DNA of 32,061 bases from Euzebyales bacterium (GCA_035461305.1 DATHVN010000149.1:1-32061), one strand, 5' to 3'. Positions 1 to 8,392 are shown, counted from the stretch's first letter. Made by a program: numbers and translations. The notes: generated by a model not told the origin, from the sequence alone.

Positions 1-80
1 AGACGGCCTACCGCTGCCGCTACCTGAGGCCACGTCAGACGGCCTACCGCTGCCGCTACCTGAGGCCACGTCAGACGGCC
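1..80. repeat. 36-bp tandem repeat, 2.2 copies, running off the left edge
   Basis: Positions 1-36 and 37-72 are identical, and 73-80 begin a third copy before the sequence diverges. There are no spacers, so this is a minisatellite rather than a CRISPR array. The unit length is a multiple of three, so copy number can change without shifting a reading frame. Each unit contains a short inverted repeat (GGCCT near its start, AGGCC near its end). The array may continue left of the window. Confidence 0.9.
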
Positions 81-120
81 CGCCCACGTGTCGGTCGTCT
101 GGCGGGTCGGGCGCGGACAT
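1..120 (-). CDS. Possible N-terminus of a low-complexity protein encoded by the repeat (partial)
   Basis: Reading leftward from an ATG at 120-118 gives an open frame of 40 codons to the window edge. After about 16 residues it enters the 36-bp repeat, each unit of which encodes the 12-residue motif DVASGSGSGRPS, a Gly/Ser-rich disordered linker. It would start 53 bp downstream of the GerMN gene on the same strand and could belong to its operon. No clear ribosome binding site precedes the ATG. The opposite strand is also open through the repeat (frame from base 2, motif DGLPLPLPEATS, stop at 182-184), so I cannot be sure which strand, if either, is translated. The product is not recognised. Confidence 0.3.
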   Translation of the reverse strand, partial: MSAPDPPDDRHVGGPSDVASGSGSGRPSDVASGSGSGRPS

Positions 121-173
121 GGACCCGCGCCCGGCCGCGGATGCGGTCGGACGCGGGTGCGCGACGGGCTCGG

Positions 174-1439
174 TCACGCCCTGATGGCGGCGGCGCGGGT
201 CAGGGCCCTGCGCATCGCACCGCGGGTCGCGCTGGTGACCTCGCCGGTCACCGCGACGCCCTCGGCCCGTTGGAACACGCGGGTCGCGCGCTCGGTGTTG
301 GGACCGAAGATGCCATCGGTCGCAAGCGGTCCGAACGTCGGCGTCGTCGAGCTGGCGAAGTGCCCGTGCTGGACGGTGTTGAGCTGCAGCTGCCAGTCGG
401 CGACGTCGGCGCCGCGGTCACCGCGGTCCAGCCGGCGCACCGTTGCGCCGTGCGCCACGTCGATCGCCAGCCGGGTCGGGTTCGACAGCTCGAGCACGCG
501 GAACCCCGTCCGCGCCGTGAGCCCGGCGCCGAAGGTCGCCAGACCTTCGAACTCACCGCCGTAGCGCACCGTGCGTAGGGTCGGGTACCGCGGCGTCAGC
601 ACGGCGTTGTCGAAGGTGCGGGGGAACTCCGCGGCCTCCATGTCGATCGTGCGTGCGGCCATGTCGACCTGCAGCGCCGTCGTGCCACCGGCCGCGATCG
701 GCGCACCTGCGCCGCCGGTCGTCGCCACACCGGTGTAGCGAATGGTGTAGGCGGGGCGTCCGCCGTCGAACTCGAACACGACGCGGTCGAAGCCGTCGTG
801 CCGGCCGACGCGGACGGCGCGCAGCGTCGCCTCGGCACCGGTGCTCCGCTGGATCGTCGCGGTGTTGCGCAGCGAGCCCAGGGTCCTGTTGACGGTGCTC
901 TCGCCGGGGACATCGCGCTGGAGCCAGTTGTAGAACGTCGCCTGGCTGCCGTTGATCGAGTAGCGCGCCCGGAGCACGGTCGGGAACTGCTCGGTCGTCG
1001 CATCGAGCTGCGCCAGCAGGCTGGCCGACCCGCATGCGCTCGACGCGTTGGGGATGGCCTGCCGCAGGTCGGCGAAGTCGACGTAGGCCACGCCGTCACG
1101 GATCGCGACGGACCGGAGCATGCCCGCGGTCGCGTCGGAGAACATCGTGGCCGTCGCCGGTCGCTCGTCATCGGTCGGGCCGGCGAGCAGCTCGGTGAGC
1201 GCGCCGGTCAGCACGGCCGGTGATGCAACCGTCCGTGTATACGGCTCCACGACGTCGCACTCGGTGCCGGCAGGGGTGAAGTAGACCCTGACCTCGGCAG
1301 TGTCGGTCGTGGCACCTGCGGCCGTGATCGGAACGACCAGTGCAAGCAAGGTCAGGATGGTCAGCCACACCCGCGCGATGCGCCGGGTTCGCGGGAACCC
1401 GACACCACCCGATGGTGCGGTGGGGGTCGAGGTGTTCAT
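174..1439 (-). CDS. Secreted GerMN / AMIN-like / peptidoglycan-binding protein
   Basis: This is a 421-residue exported protein of probable cell-wall function. A hydrophobic signal or anchor segment lies at about residues 21-43 after an Arg pair. It is followed by a GerMN domain (about 48-178, named after the spore-germination protein GerM), an AMIN-like domain (about 205-332, with an FDRVVFEFDG-type strand) and a C-terminal peptidoglycan-binding domain (about 336-412, with DGIFGPNTERATRVFQ typical of PG_binding_1). The frame is open 35 codons further upstream, but I chose the ATG at 1439 because a GGAGG (1448-1452) sits 8 bases before it and the signal segment then lies properly near the N-terminus. 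In non-sporulating actinobacteria, GerMN proteins are thought to act in the envelope; the exact role here is unknown. It is divergent from surE. Confidence 0.85.
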   Translation of the reverse strand: MNTSTPTAPSGGVGFPRTRRIARVWLTILTLLALVVPITAAGATTDTAEVRVYFTPAGTECDVVEPYTRTVASPAVLTGALTELLAGPTDDERPATATMFSDATAGMLRSVAIRDGVAYVDFADLRQAIPNASSACGSASLLAQLDATTEQFPTVLRARYSINGSQATFYNWLQRDVPGESTVNRTLGSLRNTATIQRSTGAEATLRAVRVGRHDGFDRVVFEFDGGRPAYTIRYTGVATTGGAGAPIAAGGTTALQVDMAARTIDMEAAEFPRTFDNAVLTPRYPTLRTVRYGGEFEGLATFGAGLTARTGFRVLELSNPTRLAIDVAHGATVRRLDRGDRGADVADWQLQLNTVQHGHFASSTTPTFGPLATDGIFGPNTERATRVFQRAEGVAVTGEVTSATRGAMRRALTRAAAIRA

Positions 1440-1644
1440 TGTGCACGCCTCCGCATGGTGGGGCTGCCGTGGCCGCCCCGCTTCGCACCGGTCCCGCCAT
1501 CGGTTCCGATGCCGTGTGATCACCATGGGAGATGGGCTTCGCAACGCCTTCGCAGCCCGGTAACCGTTGGGTAACGATCACCACTGCAGCGATCCTGGCG
1601 CGCAACTGACCCGCACGCGCGCCTCTGGGAGGATCCGACGTCCG
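1440..1644. promoter_or_regulatory. Divergent intergenic region between the GerMN gene and surE
   Basis: These 205 bases must hold the 5' signals of both genes. Visible elements are a GTGATCAC palindrome near 1516-1523, a pair of GGTAAC repeats between 1560 and 1575, and two good Shine-Dalgarno sequences (GGAGG for the left gene, GGGAGGA at 1627-1633 for surE). I cannot assign -10 and -35 boxes with confidence. Confidence 0.4.
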
Positions 1645-2448
1645 ATGCGCCACCTGCTGCTGACCAACGACGACGGTGTCGACTCCCCCGCGCTCCCGCC
1701 GTTCGCACGTGCGCTCCGGGACGTCGGTGCGGTCACCGTCGTCGTCCCGGACCGAGAGCGGTCGTGGATCGGCAAGGCCATCTCCCGCAGCCGCGAGATC
1801 AACATGACCACGACCGAACGGGAGGGCATCCCGATCATCGCCTGCACCGGCTACCCGGCCGACGCGACGCAGCTCGGTGTCCACATCGTGTGCGATCCAC
1901 CGCCCGACGTCGTGGTCTCGGGCATCAACCTGGGCCTGAACCACGGCACCGCGTTCCTGCTGTCGTCGGGCACCGTCGGCGCGGCCGTCGAGGGGTGGAT
2001 CAGCGGGCTGCCGGCGATCGCGTTCTCCACCGGCGTCGATGGTGCGCACTACGCCGCCTGGCGGACGCACGCGCGCTCCCCCGCGGCGACCGACCAGTGG
2101 TCGGTGCTGGCGGCGACCTGCGCCGAGATCCTGCGCGACGTGTGGGACGTCCGCATGTGGGACGAGGCGGACGTGGTCACGGTCAACATGCCGTTCGACG
2201 CAACGCCGGACACGCCGCGACGTGTCACGAGCATCGCCCGCGTGCGCTACGGCGGGCTGTTCGACGCGGTTGGACCGGACCGCTACCGGCACGCGTTCGT
2301 CGACGTGACCGAACCCGACACGCTCGACGGCACGGACGTCGGTGCCTTCCGGGACGGGGTCGTGTCGATCACGCCGGTCCGCATGCCCGAGGCGGTCGCG
2401 GTATCCGAGGAGCTGCGCGCTCGCCTCGAGCGGGGCGGGGTGGGGTGA
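1645..2448 (+). CDS. surE: 5'/3'-nucleotidase SurE
   Basis: SurE is a metal-dependent survival phosphatase that removes phosphate from nucleoside 5'- and 3'-monophosphates. The 267-residue product has the family signature at its N-terminus (LLLTNDDGVDSP). The metal ligands fall at the canonical places: Asp9 and Asp10, Ser40 in the DRERSW stretch and Asn95 in SGINLGLNHG, followed by the SGTVGAA loop. Length is typical of the family. An upstream extension of 26 codons is open, but it lacks conserved sequence, and GGGAGGA lies 11 bases before the ATG at 1645. The C-terminus ends only 10 bases from the convergent cellulose-synthase-like relic. Confidence 0.95.
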   Translation: MRHLLLTNDDGVDSPALPPFARALRDVGAVTVVVPDRERSWIGKAISRSREINMTTTEREGIPIIACTGYPADATQLGVHIVCDPPPDVVVSGINLGLNHGTAFLLSSGTVGAAVEGWISGLPAIAFSTGVDGAHYAAWRTHARSPAATDQWSVLAATCAEILRDVWDVRMWDEADVVTVNMPFDATPDTPRRVTSIARVRYGGLFDAVGPDRYRHAFVDVTEPDTLDGTDVGAFRDGVVSITPVRMPEAVAVSEELRARLERGGVG

Positions 2449-2457
2449 GCAGGCAAC

Positions 2458-3290
2458 TCAGGCGGCGCGGACCCGGCGTCGTCGCTGCACGGGGCGCTGG
2501 CCCGCACCCTCGGCGACCTCGGGGGCGGTTGCGGAAGGCCCACATCGCCAGGCGCGCCCGACCGACCGGGTCGTCGTCGATGAACTGCAGGCCCAGCCGC
2601 ACCCGACCGCCGTCGAGCGGCTCACGTGTGCGCATGAGGCAGGCTTGGCGTCATCGCCGAGCACGAGCTCGAACGGCGCGGCCTGCACGCCGCCGGGGGC
2701 CGCCGCGCCGTGCATCTCGACCCGCGCGCCTGTCAGTGACACGTCCAGCACGCGGCAGGGACGCCCGTCGAGCAGCGCCGGACTGTCGAACCGGAAGCGT
2801 CAGCTCGCGCGGCGCTCTCCGGCGTAGCGCTGGGCCAGGGTGCGGGTGACGGGCACACCGAGCAGCACGGTGTTGAAGGTGAGCCACAGGGCGGCGGCGT
2901 GGACGACGCCGGGCCTGGCGTACCTCACACCGGTCAGTCCGGCGAGGGTGGCGAAGTACCAGCACGCCGCGGCGATGGACATGCCCAACAGCACGACCAG
3001 CAGCCGGCGCGTTGGCGCGCCGAACGTCCTGGCGGCCCTTGGGGGTCACGCGGAACGTGGTCGGCGCCGCGTGGAGCAGGCGTGATGTGGCCTGCAGGGT
3101 CGGCGTCATGCGCACCAGCTCGAAGACGGTCGCGATCAGGGGCTGGCTGCGACCACGTCCCAACTGGTGCAGCGCGTACTGCTGTAGCACCGACGTCACG
3201 CCGAATGCGATCGCGAACGTCCGCAGGTCCGCGGTGATCGGTGAGGCGCCGGTCAGGAGCACCACTATCGGACCCGGCTCGTCTGTGCTC
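2458..3290 (-). pseudogene. Relic of a cellulose-synthase-like glycosyltransferase: membrane part plus PilZ domain
   Basis: Read leftward from 3290, the frame encodes a membrane segment matching the post-catalytic part of BcsA-type synthases (LLTGASPITADLRTF, then FELVRMTPTLQA and the FRVTPKG hallmark near 3053-3035). A frameshift at about 3030 moves into the next frame (TFGAPTRRLLVVLLGMS, with two further membrane helices). An in-frame TGA at about 2800 interrupts the linker. The same frame then continues into a PilZ domain (CRVLDVSLTGARVEMHG, the c-di-GMP-binding fold). A second shift near 2640 is needed to read RLGLQFIDDDPVGRARL. The GT2 catalytic domain that should precede all this is absent; the EamA gene begins there instead. 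Two frameshifts, a stop and a lost N-terminal half make this a clear pseudogene. Cellulose versus another beta-glucan cannot be told. Confidence 0.85.
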
Positions 3291-3314
3291 GGATGATCGG
3301 ACGTGCGAGGAGGG

Positions 3315-4322
3315 TCAGCGCACGCCGGCGGGCTCGGCCGACAGCGGGGCGTCGCGGCCGACGAGCGCCGGACCGCGTCGCGCGACGCCGACACCGCGAT
3401 CGCCGCTGCGCGCGAGCAGCGCCATCGCGGTGATCGTCGCGACGAGCACGGCCGCACCGAGCCACTGCGTCGTCGTGAGCGTGGTGCCGAAGACCAGCGC
3501 CCCCAGCGCGATCGCCGTCAGCGGGAACGTCAGCTCGGCGATCGTCGCCGCCGACGCCGGCGTGGTGCGCAGGCCGCGGTAGTACAGGAGCAGCGCCGCC
3601 AGGCCCGGGATCAGCGCCAGCGCGATGAGCGGCGCGACCTCCGCGCCGGTGATCGCCAAGGCGTCGGGACCGTCCATGCCCATCGCGATCAGAGCGGCGG
3701 CGGGCAGGCCGAACACGAAGCGCATGGTCGTCAGCTCGGCGAAGGCGACGCTCGTTGCCAGCCCGCGCCCGAGCACCGTCCCCAGGCCCCACAGGGTCGC
3801 CGCGCCCAGAGCCAGTGCTCCCGCCGCGGCGGCCGGGACCGTGACGGCCGTCGGGTCCGTGAAGGTGATCAGCCAGGCGCCGCCCAGTCCGCCGAGCAGG
3901 AACCACAGGTACCGCGGAGTCAGCCGCTCGCCGAGCAGCACGTGGGCGCCGGCGACCGCGATGAGCGGCTGCAGCTTCTGCAGCAGCAGCGGCGTCACCG
4001 GGTCGCCGAAGCGGAAGGCCGCGGTGAACAGCGTGGTGGCGACGGCCGAGGCGCCGACACCGATCACCGCGACCGCGACGCGGTCACGGACGGGCATCGA
4101 TCGCCACGCCTGCCACGTGCGGGCGAAGAGCGGGATCAGAAGCACGACGACGATCGCGTGCTCCCAGGCCACGACGGTGGCCGCCGGCAGCTCCAGTGCC
4201 AGGCCCTGGCGGAACAGCCCGTCGGTGCCCCACAGCGCAGCCGCCAGGCCGACCAGGACCACACCCGGCATGGTCGCGCCAAACCGCCGCGGCGCCCGCG
4301 CGCCAGCCGCCACATCCGTCAT
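3315..4322 (-). CDS. EamA/DMT-family transporter
   Basis: This is a 335-residue inner-membrane protein of the drug/metabolite transporter superfamily, which exports small metabolites or amino acids. About ten hydrophobic helices are visible in two EamA halves. Each half carries family features: an ALWGTDGLFRQGLAL N-terminus, a PLLLQKLQPLIAVAGAHVLLGERLT stretch ending the first half (repeat unit ending in GE), and a second half containing AELTFPLTAIALGALVFG. The last 25 or so residues are a soluble, Arg/Ala-rich tail. The ATG at 4322 has a GGAG 7 bases upstream. The substrate cannot be inferred. It is downstream of the SNF2 operon on the same strand, with a 58-bp gap. Confidence 0.9.
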   Translation of the reverse strand: MTDVAAGARAPRRFGATMPGVVLVGLAAALWGTDGLFRQGLALELPAATVVAWEHAIVVVLLIPLFARTWQAWRSMPVRDRVAVAVIGVGASAVATTLFTAAFRFGDPVTPLLLQKLQPLIAVAGAHVLLGERLTPRYLWFLLGGLGGAWLITFTDPTAVTVPAAAAGALALGAATLWGLGTVLGRGLATSVAFAELTTMRFVFGLPAAALIAMGMDGPDALAITGAEVAPLIALALIPGLAALLLYYRGLRTTPASAATIAELTFPLTAIALGALVFGTTLTTTQWLGAAVLVATITAMALLARSGDRGVGVARRGPALVGRDAPLSAEPAGVR

Positions 4323-4380
4323 GAGGTCGCTCCAGTCACCGTGCTGCCGGCCAGTGCGGATCAGTCGCCGATCGGCCTGC

Positions 4381-4704
4381 TCACTGCCCGAGCTCGTCGG
4401 CCAGGGCCTCAGGGTCGATCAGGCCACCGGCGGCCGCAAGCGCGCCGGCCGTGGTGACCGCCCGGTCGTAGACGGCGGCGAAGTAGTGCTCCGCCGCGTT
4501 CTCGTGACCGGGCAGCGGGGGCGGCCCCAACGACCGCGGCACGGCGGCTGGATCGGCGGTCATCCGCACGTCACCAGGTGACGACGGAAGCTTGGCGGGG
4601 TCGCCCCAGAAGCTCGGGCCCGCGTGCTGCTGACGCGCCCGGGTGCGCTGCGAAGCACCGCCCGACCGGCTGCGCCGCCGGCTGCTCCGTCCCCTCGCAC
4701 TCAT
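4381..4704 (-). CDS. Small conserved-looking hypothetical protein linked to SNF2 helicase
   Basis: A 107-residue protein begins 34 bp after the SNF2 stop codon on the same strand, so the two are probably cotranscribed. The first 25 residues are Arg/Ser/Gln-rich and disordered. From about residue 30 the sequence has the look of a conserved module (PSFWGDPAKLP, then RSLGPPPLPGHENAAEHYFAAVYDRAV and a helical C-terminus). From memory, a protein of this type follows SNF2 helicases in other actinobacteria, which suggests an accessory partner; I cannot verify that here. No catalytic motif is visible. The ATG at 4704 is preceded by a modest AAGG element. The function is unknown. Confidence 0.7.
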   Translation of the reverse strand: MSARGRSSRRRSRSGGASQRTRARQQHAGPSFWGDPAKLPSSPGDVRMTADPAAVPRSLGPPPLPGHENAAEHYFAAVYDRAVTTAGALAAAGGLIDPEALADELGQ

Positions 4705-4738
4705 GATGATGCCTTCTGCTTCTCGGTACGTCGAACGC

Positions 4739-7700
4739 TCATGATGAACCCCCCACGCTGACCGGCTCGATGTCTGCGTACTCGTCGGTCAGCAGCGCGT
4801 CGGTATCGATGCCGAGCGCGCGTCGCAACTGGTCGCTGTCGAGGTCGTCGATCGAGCTCGACTTCGGCAGCGCCAGGTCGGCGATCCGCCGCTTGCCGGC
4901 CACAACCTCCTCGACGCGCTCGTCGACGGTTCCGGGGCACACGAGCCGGTGGGCGATGACGGTCTTGTTCTGGCCGATGCGCCACACCCGGTCGCGCGCC
5001 TGGTCCTCGACCGCGGGGTTCCACCAGCGGTCGTAGAGCACGACGTGGCTCGCCGACGTCAGGTTCAGACCGGTGCCGCCGGCCTTGAGCGACAGCACCA
5101 GCGCGCCCGGACCCGTGCCGTCCTGGAACGCGCGCACCATCTCGTCGCGTGCGGTGCGGGCGAGCCCGCCGTGGTAGCAGGCGATGGGCACACCGGTGTG
5201 GGCGCTGAGGTGCCTCGCGAGCTGCTCGCCCCACGTCGCGAAGTGGGTGAACACCAGCATGCGCTCCCCCGCCTCGAAGACGTCGTCGATGATCTCCTCG
5301 AGCCGTGCGAGCTTGCCGGACCGCCCGGCCAGCGGGCCGCCGTCGCGGGTGTAGGCCTCGGGGTGGTTGCAGATCTGCTTGAGAGCGGTGATCGCAGCCA
5401 GGACCGCGCCCTTGGGCTTGTTGCCGAGCTCGTCGTCGGCGGTCTGCGCCACCAGGTCGTCGAGCACGGCCTGGTACAGCCCGATCTGCTCGGCCGTCAT
5501 CGGACAGTGGTTGAGCTTGTCGATGCGGTCGGGCAGCTCCGCGGCGATCATCGGCTCGGCCTTGGTACGGCGGAACACCAGGACGCCGTTGAGCGTGCGC
5601 AGTGCCGACTCGGCCGTGCTACCGGCCGCGCTCGCCTGGTGCATCTGTGTCACGAAGGTCGCGCGGTCACCCACGAGCCCGGGGTTGACGAAGTCCATCA
5701 GCGCCCACAGGTCGCCGAGCCCGTTCTCGATCGGTGTGCCGGTCAGGACGATCCGGTTGTTCGCCTCGAGGCGGCGCAGCTGCTGCGCGGTCACGCTGGT
5801 CGGGTTCTTGATGACCTGCGCCTCGTCGAGGATGACCTTGCCCCAGTGGACGTCGGCCAGCCCGTCGATGTCGCGGACCGCGGTCCCGTACGTCGTCACC
5901 AGCACGTCGGCCGAGGCCAGCTCGTCGGCGATGTCGCGAGCGTCGGCACGGTCGGCGCCATGGTGGATCACGGTGCGCAGACCGGGGACGAAGCGGTCGG
6001 CCTCGACCGCCCAGTTGCCGACCACCGCGCTGGGTGCGATGACCAGCGACGGGCCCTGGTCGCGCTCCTGCCACAGGTGCGCCAGCACCGTCGGCGTCTT
6101 GCCGAGGCCCATGTCGAGCGCAAGGCAGCCGCCGAGCCCGGCGTTGTCCAGGAAGTCCAGCCACGCCAGCGCGTTGGCCTGGTAGCCGCGGAGCTCGCCG
6201 TTGAACCCCTGCGGACGGGTGGGCGGGTGCTCGGGGATCTCGGCCGCGCTGCGCAACAGGTCCGCGGCCCAGCCCTCACCCGAGACCGAGACCGCTCGAC
6301 CAAGTGCTGTCCCGTCGAGTCCCAGGGCGTAGCGGAGCATGTCAGCGCCGGTCAGCTGTGTGCGGTTCGCACGCTCGGCGAGGGCCTCAGCCGCGGCCTC
6401 GAGGTCCGCGTGGTCGACCTCCACCCACTGGCCGTGCGACCTGACCATCGGCCGGGACTCTGACGCGAGGCGGCGGACGTCCTCGGCGGACAGCTCGACG
6501 TCGTCGAACACCGCAGACCAGCGCACGGCGGTCAGCTGCTGGGCGCCGACGGCCGTCTCGCCCTCGACCGACGTGACCCGCAGCGACGGTGTCGCCTTCT
6601 TCCTGGCCAGCGGAGGCACACGGACGTCGAATCCCGCGGCGGCGAGCATCGGACCGCGCATGGTCATCAGGTCCCACGCCTCGTCCTGGCTGAGCACGAC
6701 CTGCCCGCGACGGGCGTCGCGGCTGCGCATGAGCGGCGCGTACAGGCGCTCGAGGCGCTCGAGCTCACGTTTGAGCGTCTCCTTGCGGTTGTGGCTCGCA
6801 CGCGACATCGCCGCCTCGACGGTCGCGCCGCTGCGTCCGCCGTCCTCGGTGAGGGTGCGCACGAGCCAGGCGTCGCCGTCGTCGGGCGCGTCGAGATGGA
6901 CGGTGAGGCCGACCTTCGACGCACCCATCGTCCCGGACGCCCATGTGCGCAGGCCCTTGCTGATCTCGATGCCGTGCTGGTGGGGGGCCTCGAACTGGGC
7001 GCCGTCGAGCTTGCACAGCAGGGTCTCGGCGACGTCCGAGGCGTTGCGCGGCTGCGGCGGCGGCGACGGGACCTCCACCCGGCTGGCGCCGTCACGACAG
7101 ATCGCATCGACGAACCCCGCCACGACGGTCTGGGTCACGGCACGCGCGTCGCGCTGACGCTCGAGCACGGCGATGACGCCGGGCATCGCACGGGTCAGCT
7201 CGGACAGCTCGTCGTGGTCGATCAGCGCAGGCTCCCAGTGCACGGCGAAGTGCGACCGGTTGCCTGGCGCGTCGCCCACCTTGATCAGCTGCGGCACGGC
7301 GCGCCCGCGAGCGACCAGACGCACCGCGAGCGCGGCAGCCAACCCCATCCATGTGACGCTCGCGCCGCGATCACCCTCGTCACCGGAGCCCAGGGACACC
7401 AGCCACCCCAGGCTTGTCTGCACGGGGGCGGCCACTGCCTCGGCCGTCCGACCGTCGGGCAGCGTCACGTCGGGGGCGGGCTCCCAGCGATCGGTCGACG
7501 CGCCGGCGGAGCGCAGCCGTTCGAGGACCTGTGCGGCCGGCTCGACCTCGGCGTCGTGCCCGGCGGCCCAGGCCACGATCCGACCGCGGTGCCACGACAG
7601 CTGCAGCTGCGTGACGCCGGAGTCGGGCACATCGTCGTCGGCGTCGTCCTCGTCGGACCCGGTCGCATCGGTCCGGTCGTCGTTGTCTGAGGGCAGCTCC

Positions 7701-7960
7701 TCGCCGGTCAGCTCGACGAGTTTGCGTTCGATCCGCTCACGCTCGTCGGAGAAGTCCGCAAGCACGAGTCCCCGTTCCGGCCCTGTCACCGTGCTGCTCA
7801 CACGGTCGATCGTGGCCAGCACGTCCCGCCGCAGCTCGTGCAGCGCCACGACCCAGGCGTCCTCCTCCGCCTCGAGCATCGCGATCTCGTCGTCGGACGC
7901 GACGCCGTCGAGCTCCGCCTGCGCCAGCGCCTTGGCCTGCTGGGGACTGACTGGTCTCAT
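4739..7960 (-). CDS. SNF2-family DEAD/DEAH-box helicase
   Basis: This is a 1073-residue Swi2/Snf2 ATPase that would translocate on DNA and remodel protein-DNA complexes. The N-terminal 580 residues are a bacterial SNF2-specific region, with an acidic linker at about 88-115. The ATPase core follows: motif I around residues 613-622 (ALDMGLGKTP), motif Ia (IAPSAVVGNW), motif II DEAQ at 712-715, motif III LTGTPIENGLGDLW, motif IV LVFTHFATWGEQ, motif V LKAGGTGLNLT and motif VI DRVWRIGQ. All key residues are present, so it should be active. It starts at the ATG at 7960; the Shine-Dalgarno is weak. Actinobacterial homologues are often next to a SWIM zinc-finger gene; here the partner is the 107-residue protein downstream. 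Exact cellular role is not known. Confidence 0.93.
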   Translation of the reverse strand: MRPVSPQQAKALAQAELDGVASDDEIAMLEAEEDAWVVALHELRRDVLATIDRVSSTVTGPERGLVLADFSDERERIERKLVELTGEELPSDNDDRTDATGSDEDDADDDVPDSGVTQLQLSWHRGRIVAWAAGHDAEVEPAAQVLERLRSAGASTDRWEPAPDVTLPDGRTAEAVAAPVQTSLGWLVSLGSGDEGDRGASVTWMGLAAALAVRLVARGRAVPQLIKVGDAPGNRSHFAVHWEPALIDHDELSELTRAMPGVIAVLERQRDARAVTQTVVAGFVDAICRDGASRVEVPSPPPQPRNASDVAETLLCKLDGAQFEAPHQHGIEISKGLRTWASGTMGASKVGLTVHLDAPDDGDAWLVRTLTEDGGRSGATVEAAMSRASHNRKETLKRELERLERLYAPLMRSRDARRGQVVLSQDEAWDLMTMRGPMLAAAGFDVRVPPLARKKATPSLRVTSVEGETAVGAQQLTAVRWSAVFDDVELSAEDVRRLASESRPMVRSHGQWVEVDHADLEAAAEALAERANRTQLTGADMLRYALGLDGTALGRAVSVSGEGWAADLLRSAAEIPEHPPTRPQGFNGELRGYQANALAWLDFLDNAGLGGCLALDMGLGKTPTVLAHLWQERDQGPSLVIAPSAVVGNWAVEADRFVPGLRTVIHHGADRADARDIADELASADVLVTTYGTAVRDIDGLADVHWGKVILDEAQVIKNPTSVTAQQLRRLEANNRIVLTGTPIENGLGDLWALMDFVNPGLVGDRATFVTQMHQASAAGSTAESALRTLNGVLVFRRTKAEPMIAAELPDRIDKLNHCPMTAEQIGLYQAVLDDLVAQTADDELGNKPKGAVLAAITALKQICNHPEAYTRDGGPLAGRSGKLARLEEIIDDVFEAGERMLVFTHFATWGEQLARHLSAHTGVPIACYHGGLARTARDEMVRAFQDGTGPGALVLSLKAGGTGLNLTSASHVVLYDRWWNPAVEDQARDRVWRIGQNKTVIAHRLVCPGTVDERVEEVVAGKRRIADLALPKSSSIDDLDSDQLRRALGIDTDALLTDEYADIEPVSVGGSS

Positions 7961-7997
7961 CAGTGTGTCGGTGCTGATTGCTCTCTCGTTTCATGCT

Positions 7998-8020
7998 CCG
8001 TGCCGGGCACTCCGGCACGG
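7998..8020. promoter_or_regulatory. Perfect 9-bp hairpin upstream of the SNF2 gene
   Basis: CCGTGCCGG (7998-8006) and CCGGCACGG (8012-8020) form a perfect stem with a 5-base loop, ending 38 bases before the SNF2 start. No T-run follows on either strand. It could terminate transcripts arriving from the sortase side, or act as a leader hairpin or operator for the helicase gene. Confidence 0.45.
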
Positions 8021-8358
8021 CCGCCACTACTACACATCCGCCGATCGGTGCGCGCCCGTGCACACCATCGGCTCGCGGCGCGCTCCATCGCGCCGCACCT
8101 CCCAGGGCGCCGACGTGGACGGCATGCGTGCCACCACGTCGGCGGTCACCGTGACCGGGTCCATCGCTCCCGGGACGCGGACGGCGCCACTCGTGTGCCG
8201 TTCCGGGTCGACTGCCGACCGGTCCCCGTGGATCTGGTCACAGCACGCGCCGCAAACTCGACATCCGCACCGATGGTGCCCGCGGCTGTGTCCAGCCTAC
8301 CCCGCACCGCCGCTGTTCGTGTGAACGATGTGCCATGCGTTGGTATTCCCACAACGAT

Positions 8359-8376
8359 GTGCGCCTGCAGGCGCAC
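8359..8376. terminator. 18-bp perfect palindrome downstream of the sortase gene
   Basis: GTGCGCCTGCAGGCGCAC is a perfect palindrome and lies 16 bases past the sortase stop codon. As RNA it would fold into a GC-rich hairpin with a short loop. There is no T-tract, which is usual for actinobacterial candidate terminators. A dimeric protein binding site is the alternative. Confidence 0.4.
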
Positions 8377-8392
8377 GTCCGAACGATCGTCC

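Larger units (their letters stand above)
7961..8392. other. 432-bp gap between SNF2 gene and sortase gene
   Basis: No convincing gene lies here. It holds two hairpins (7998-8020 and 8359-8376, listed separately). One possible 44-codon ORF on the minus strand (ATG at 8164, stop at 8030, GGGAG just upstream) has no recognisable similarity; I regard it as weak. The SNF2 promoter presumably sits in the left half, but no clear boxes are visible. Confidence 0.5.

Noticed and set aside
1-80. CRISPR array suggested by a 36-bp repeat
   Set aside because: Units are directly adjacent with no spacers, and no cas genes are nearby.
2800-2802. TGA in the cellulose-synthase-like relic read as selenocysteine
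   Set aside because: No SECIS-like context is evident, the family does not use selenocysteine there, and the gene has other inactivating changes.
3303-4457. Long open frame on the plus strand across the EamA gene
   Set aside because: Arg/Gln/Asp-rich low-complexity shadow; the minus strand has clear membrane helices and family motifs.
4949-6463. 504-codon plus-strand frame inside the SNF2 gene
   Set aside because: Antisense shadow of a GC-rich gene; no motif, while the minus strand carries all helicase motifs.
8030-8164. 44-codon minus-strand ORF with a GGGAG before its ATG
   Set aside because: Too short, no recognisable sequence, and such ORFs arise by chance at this GC content.
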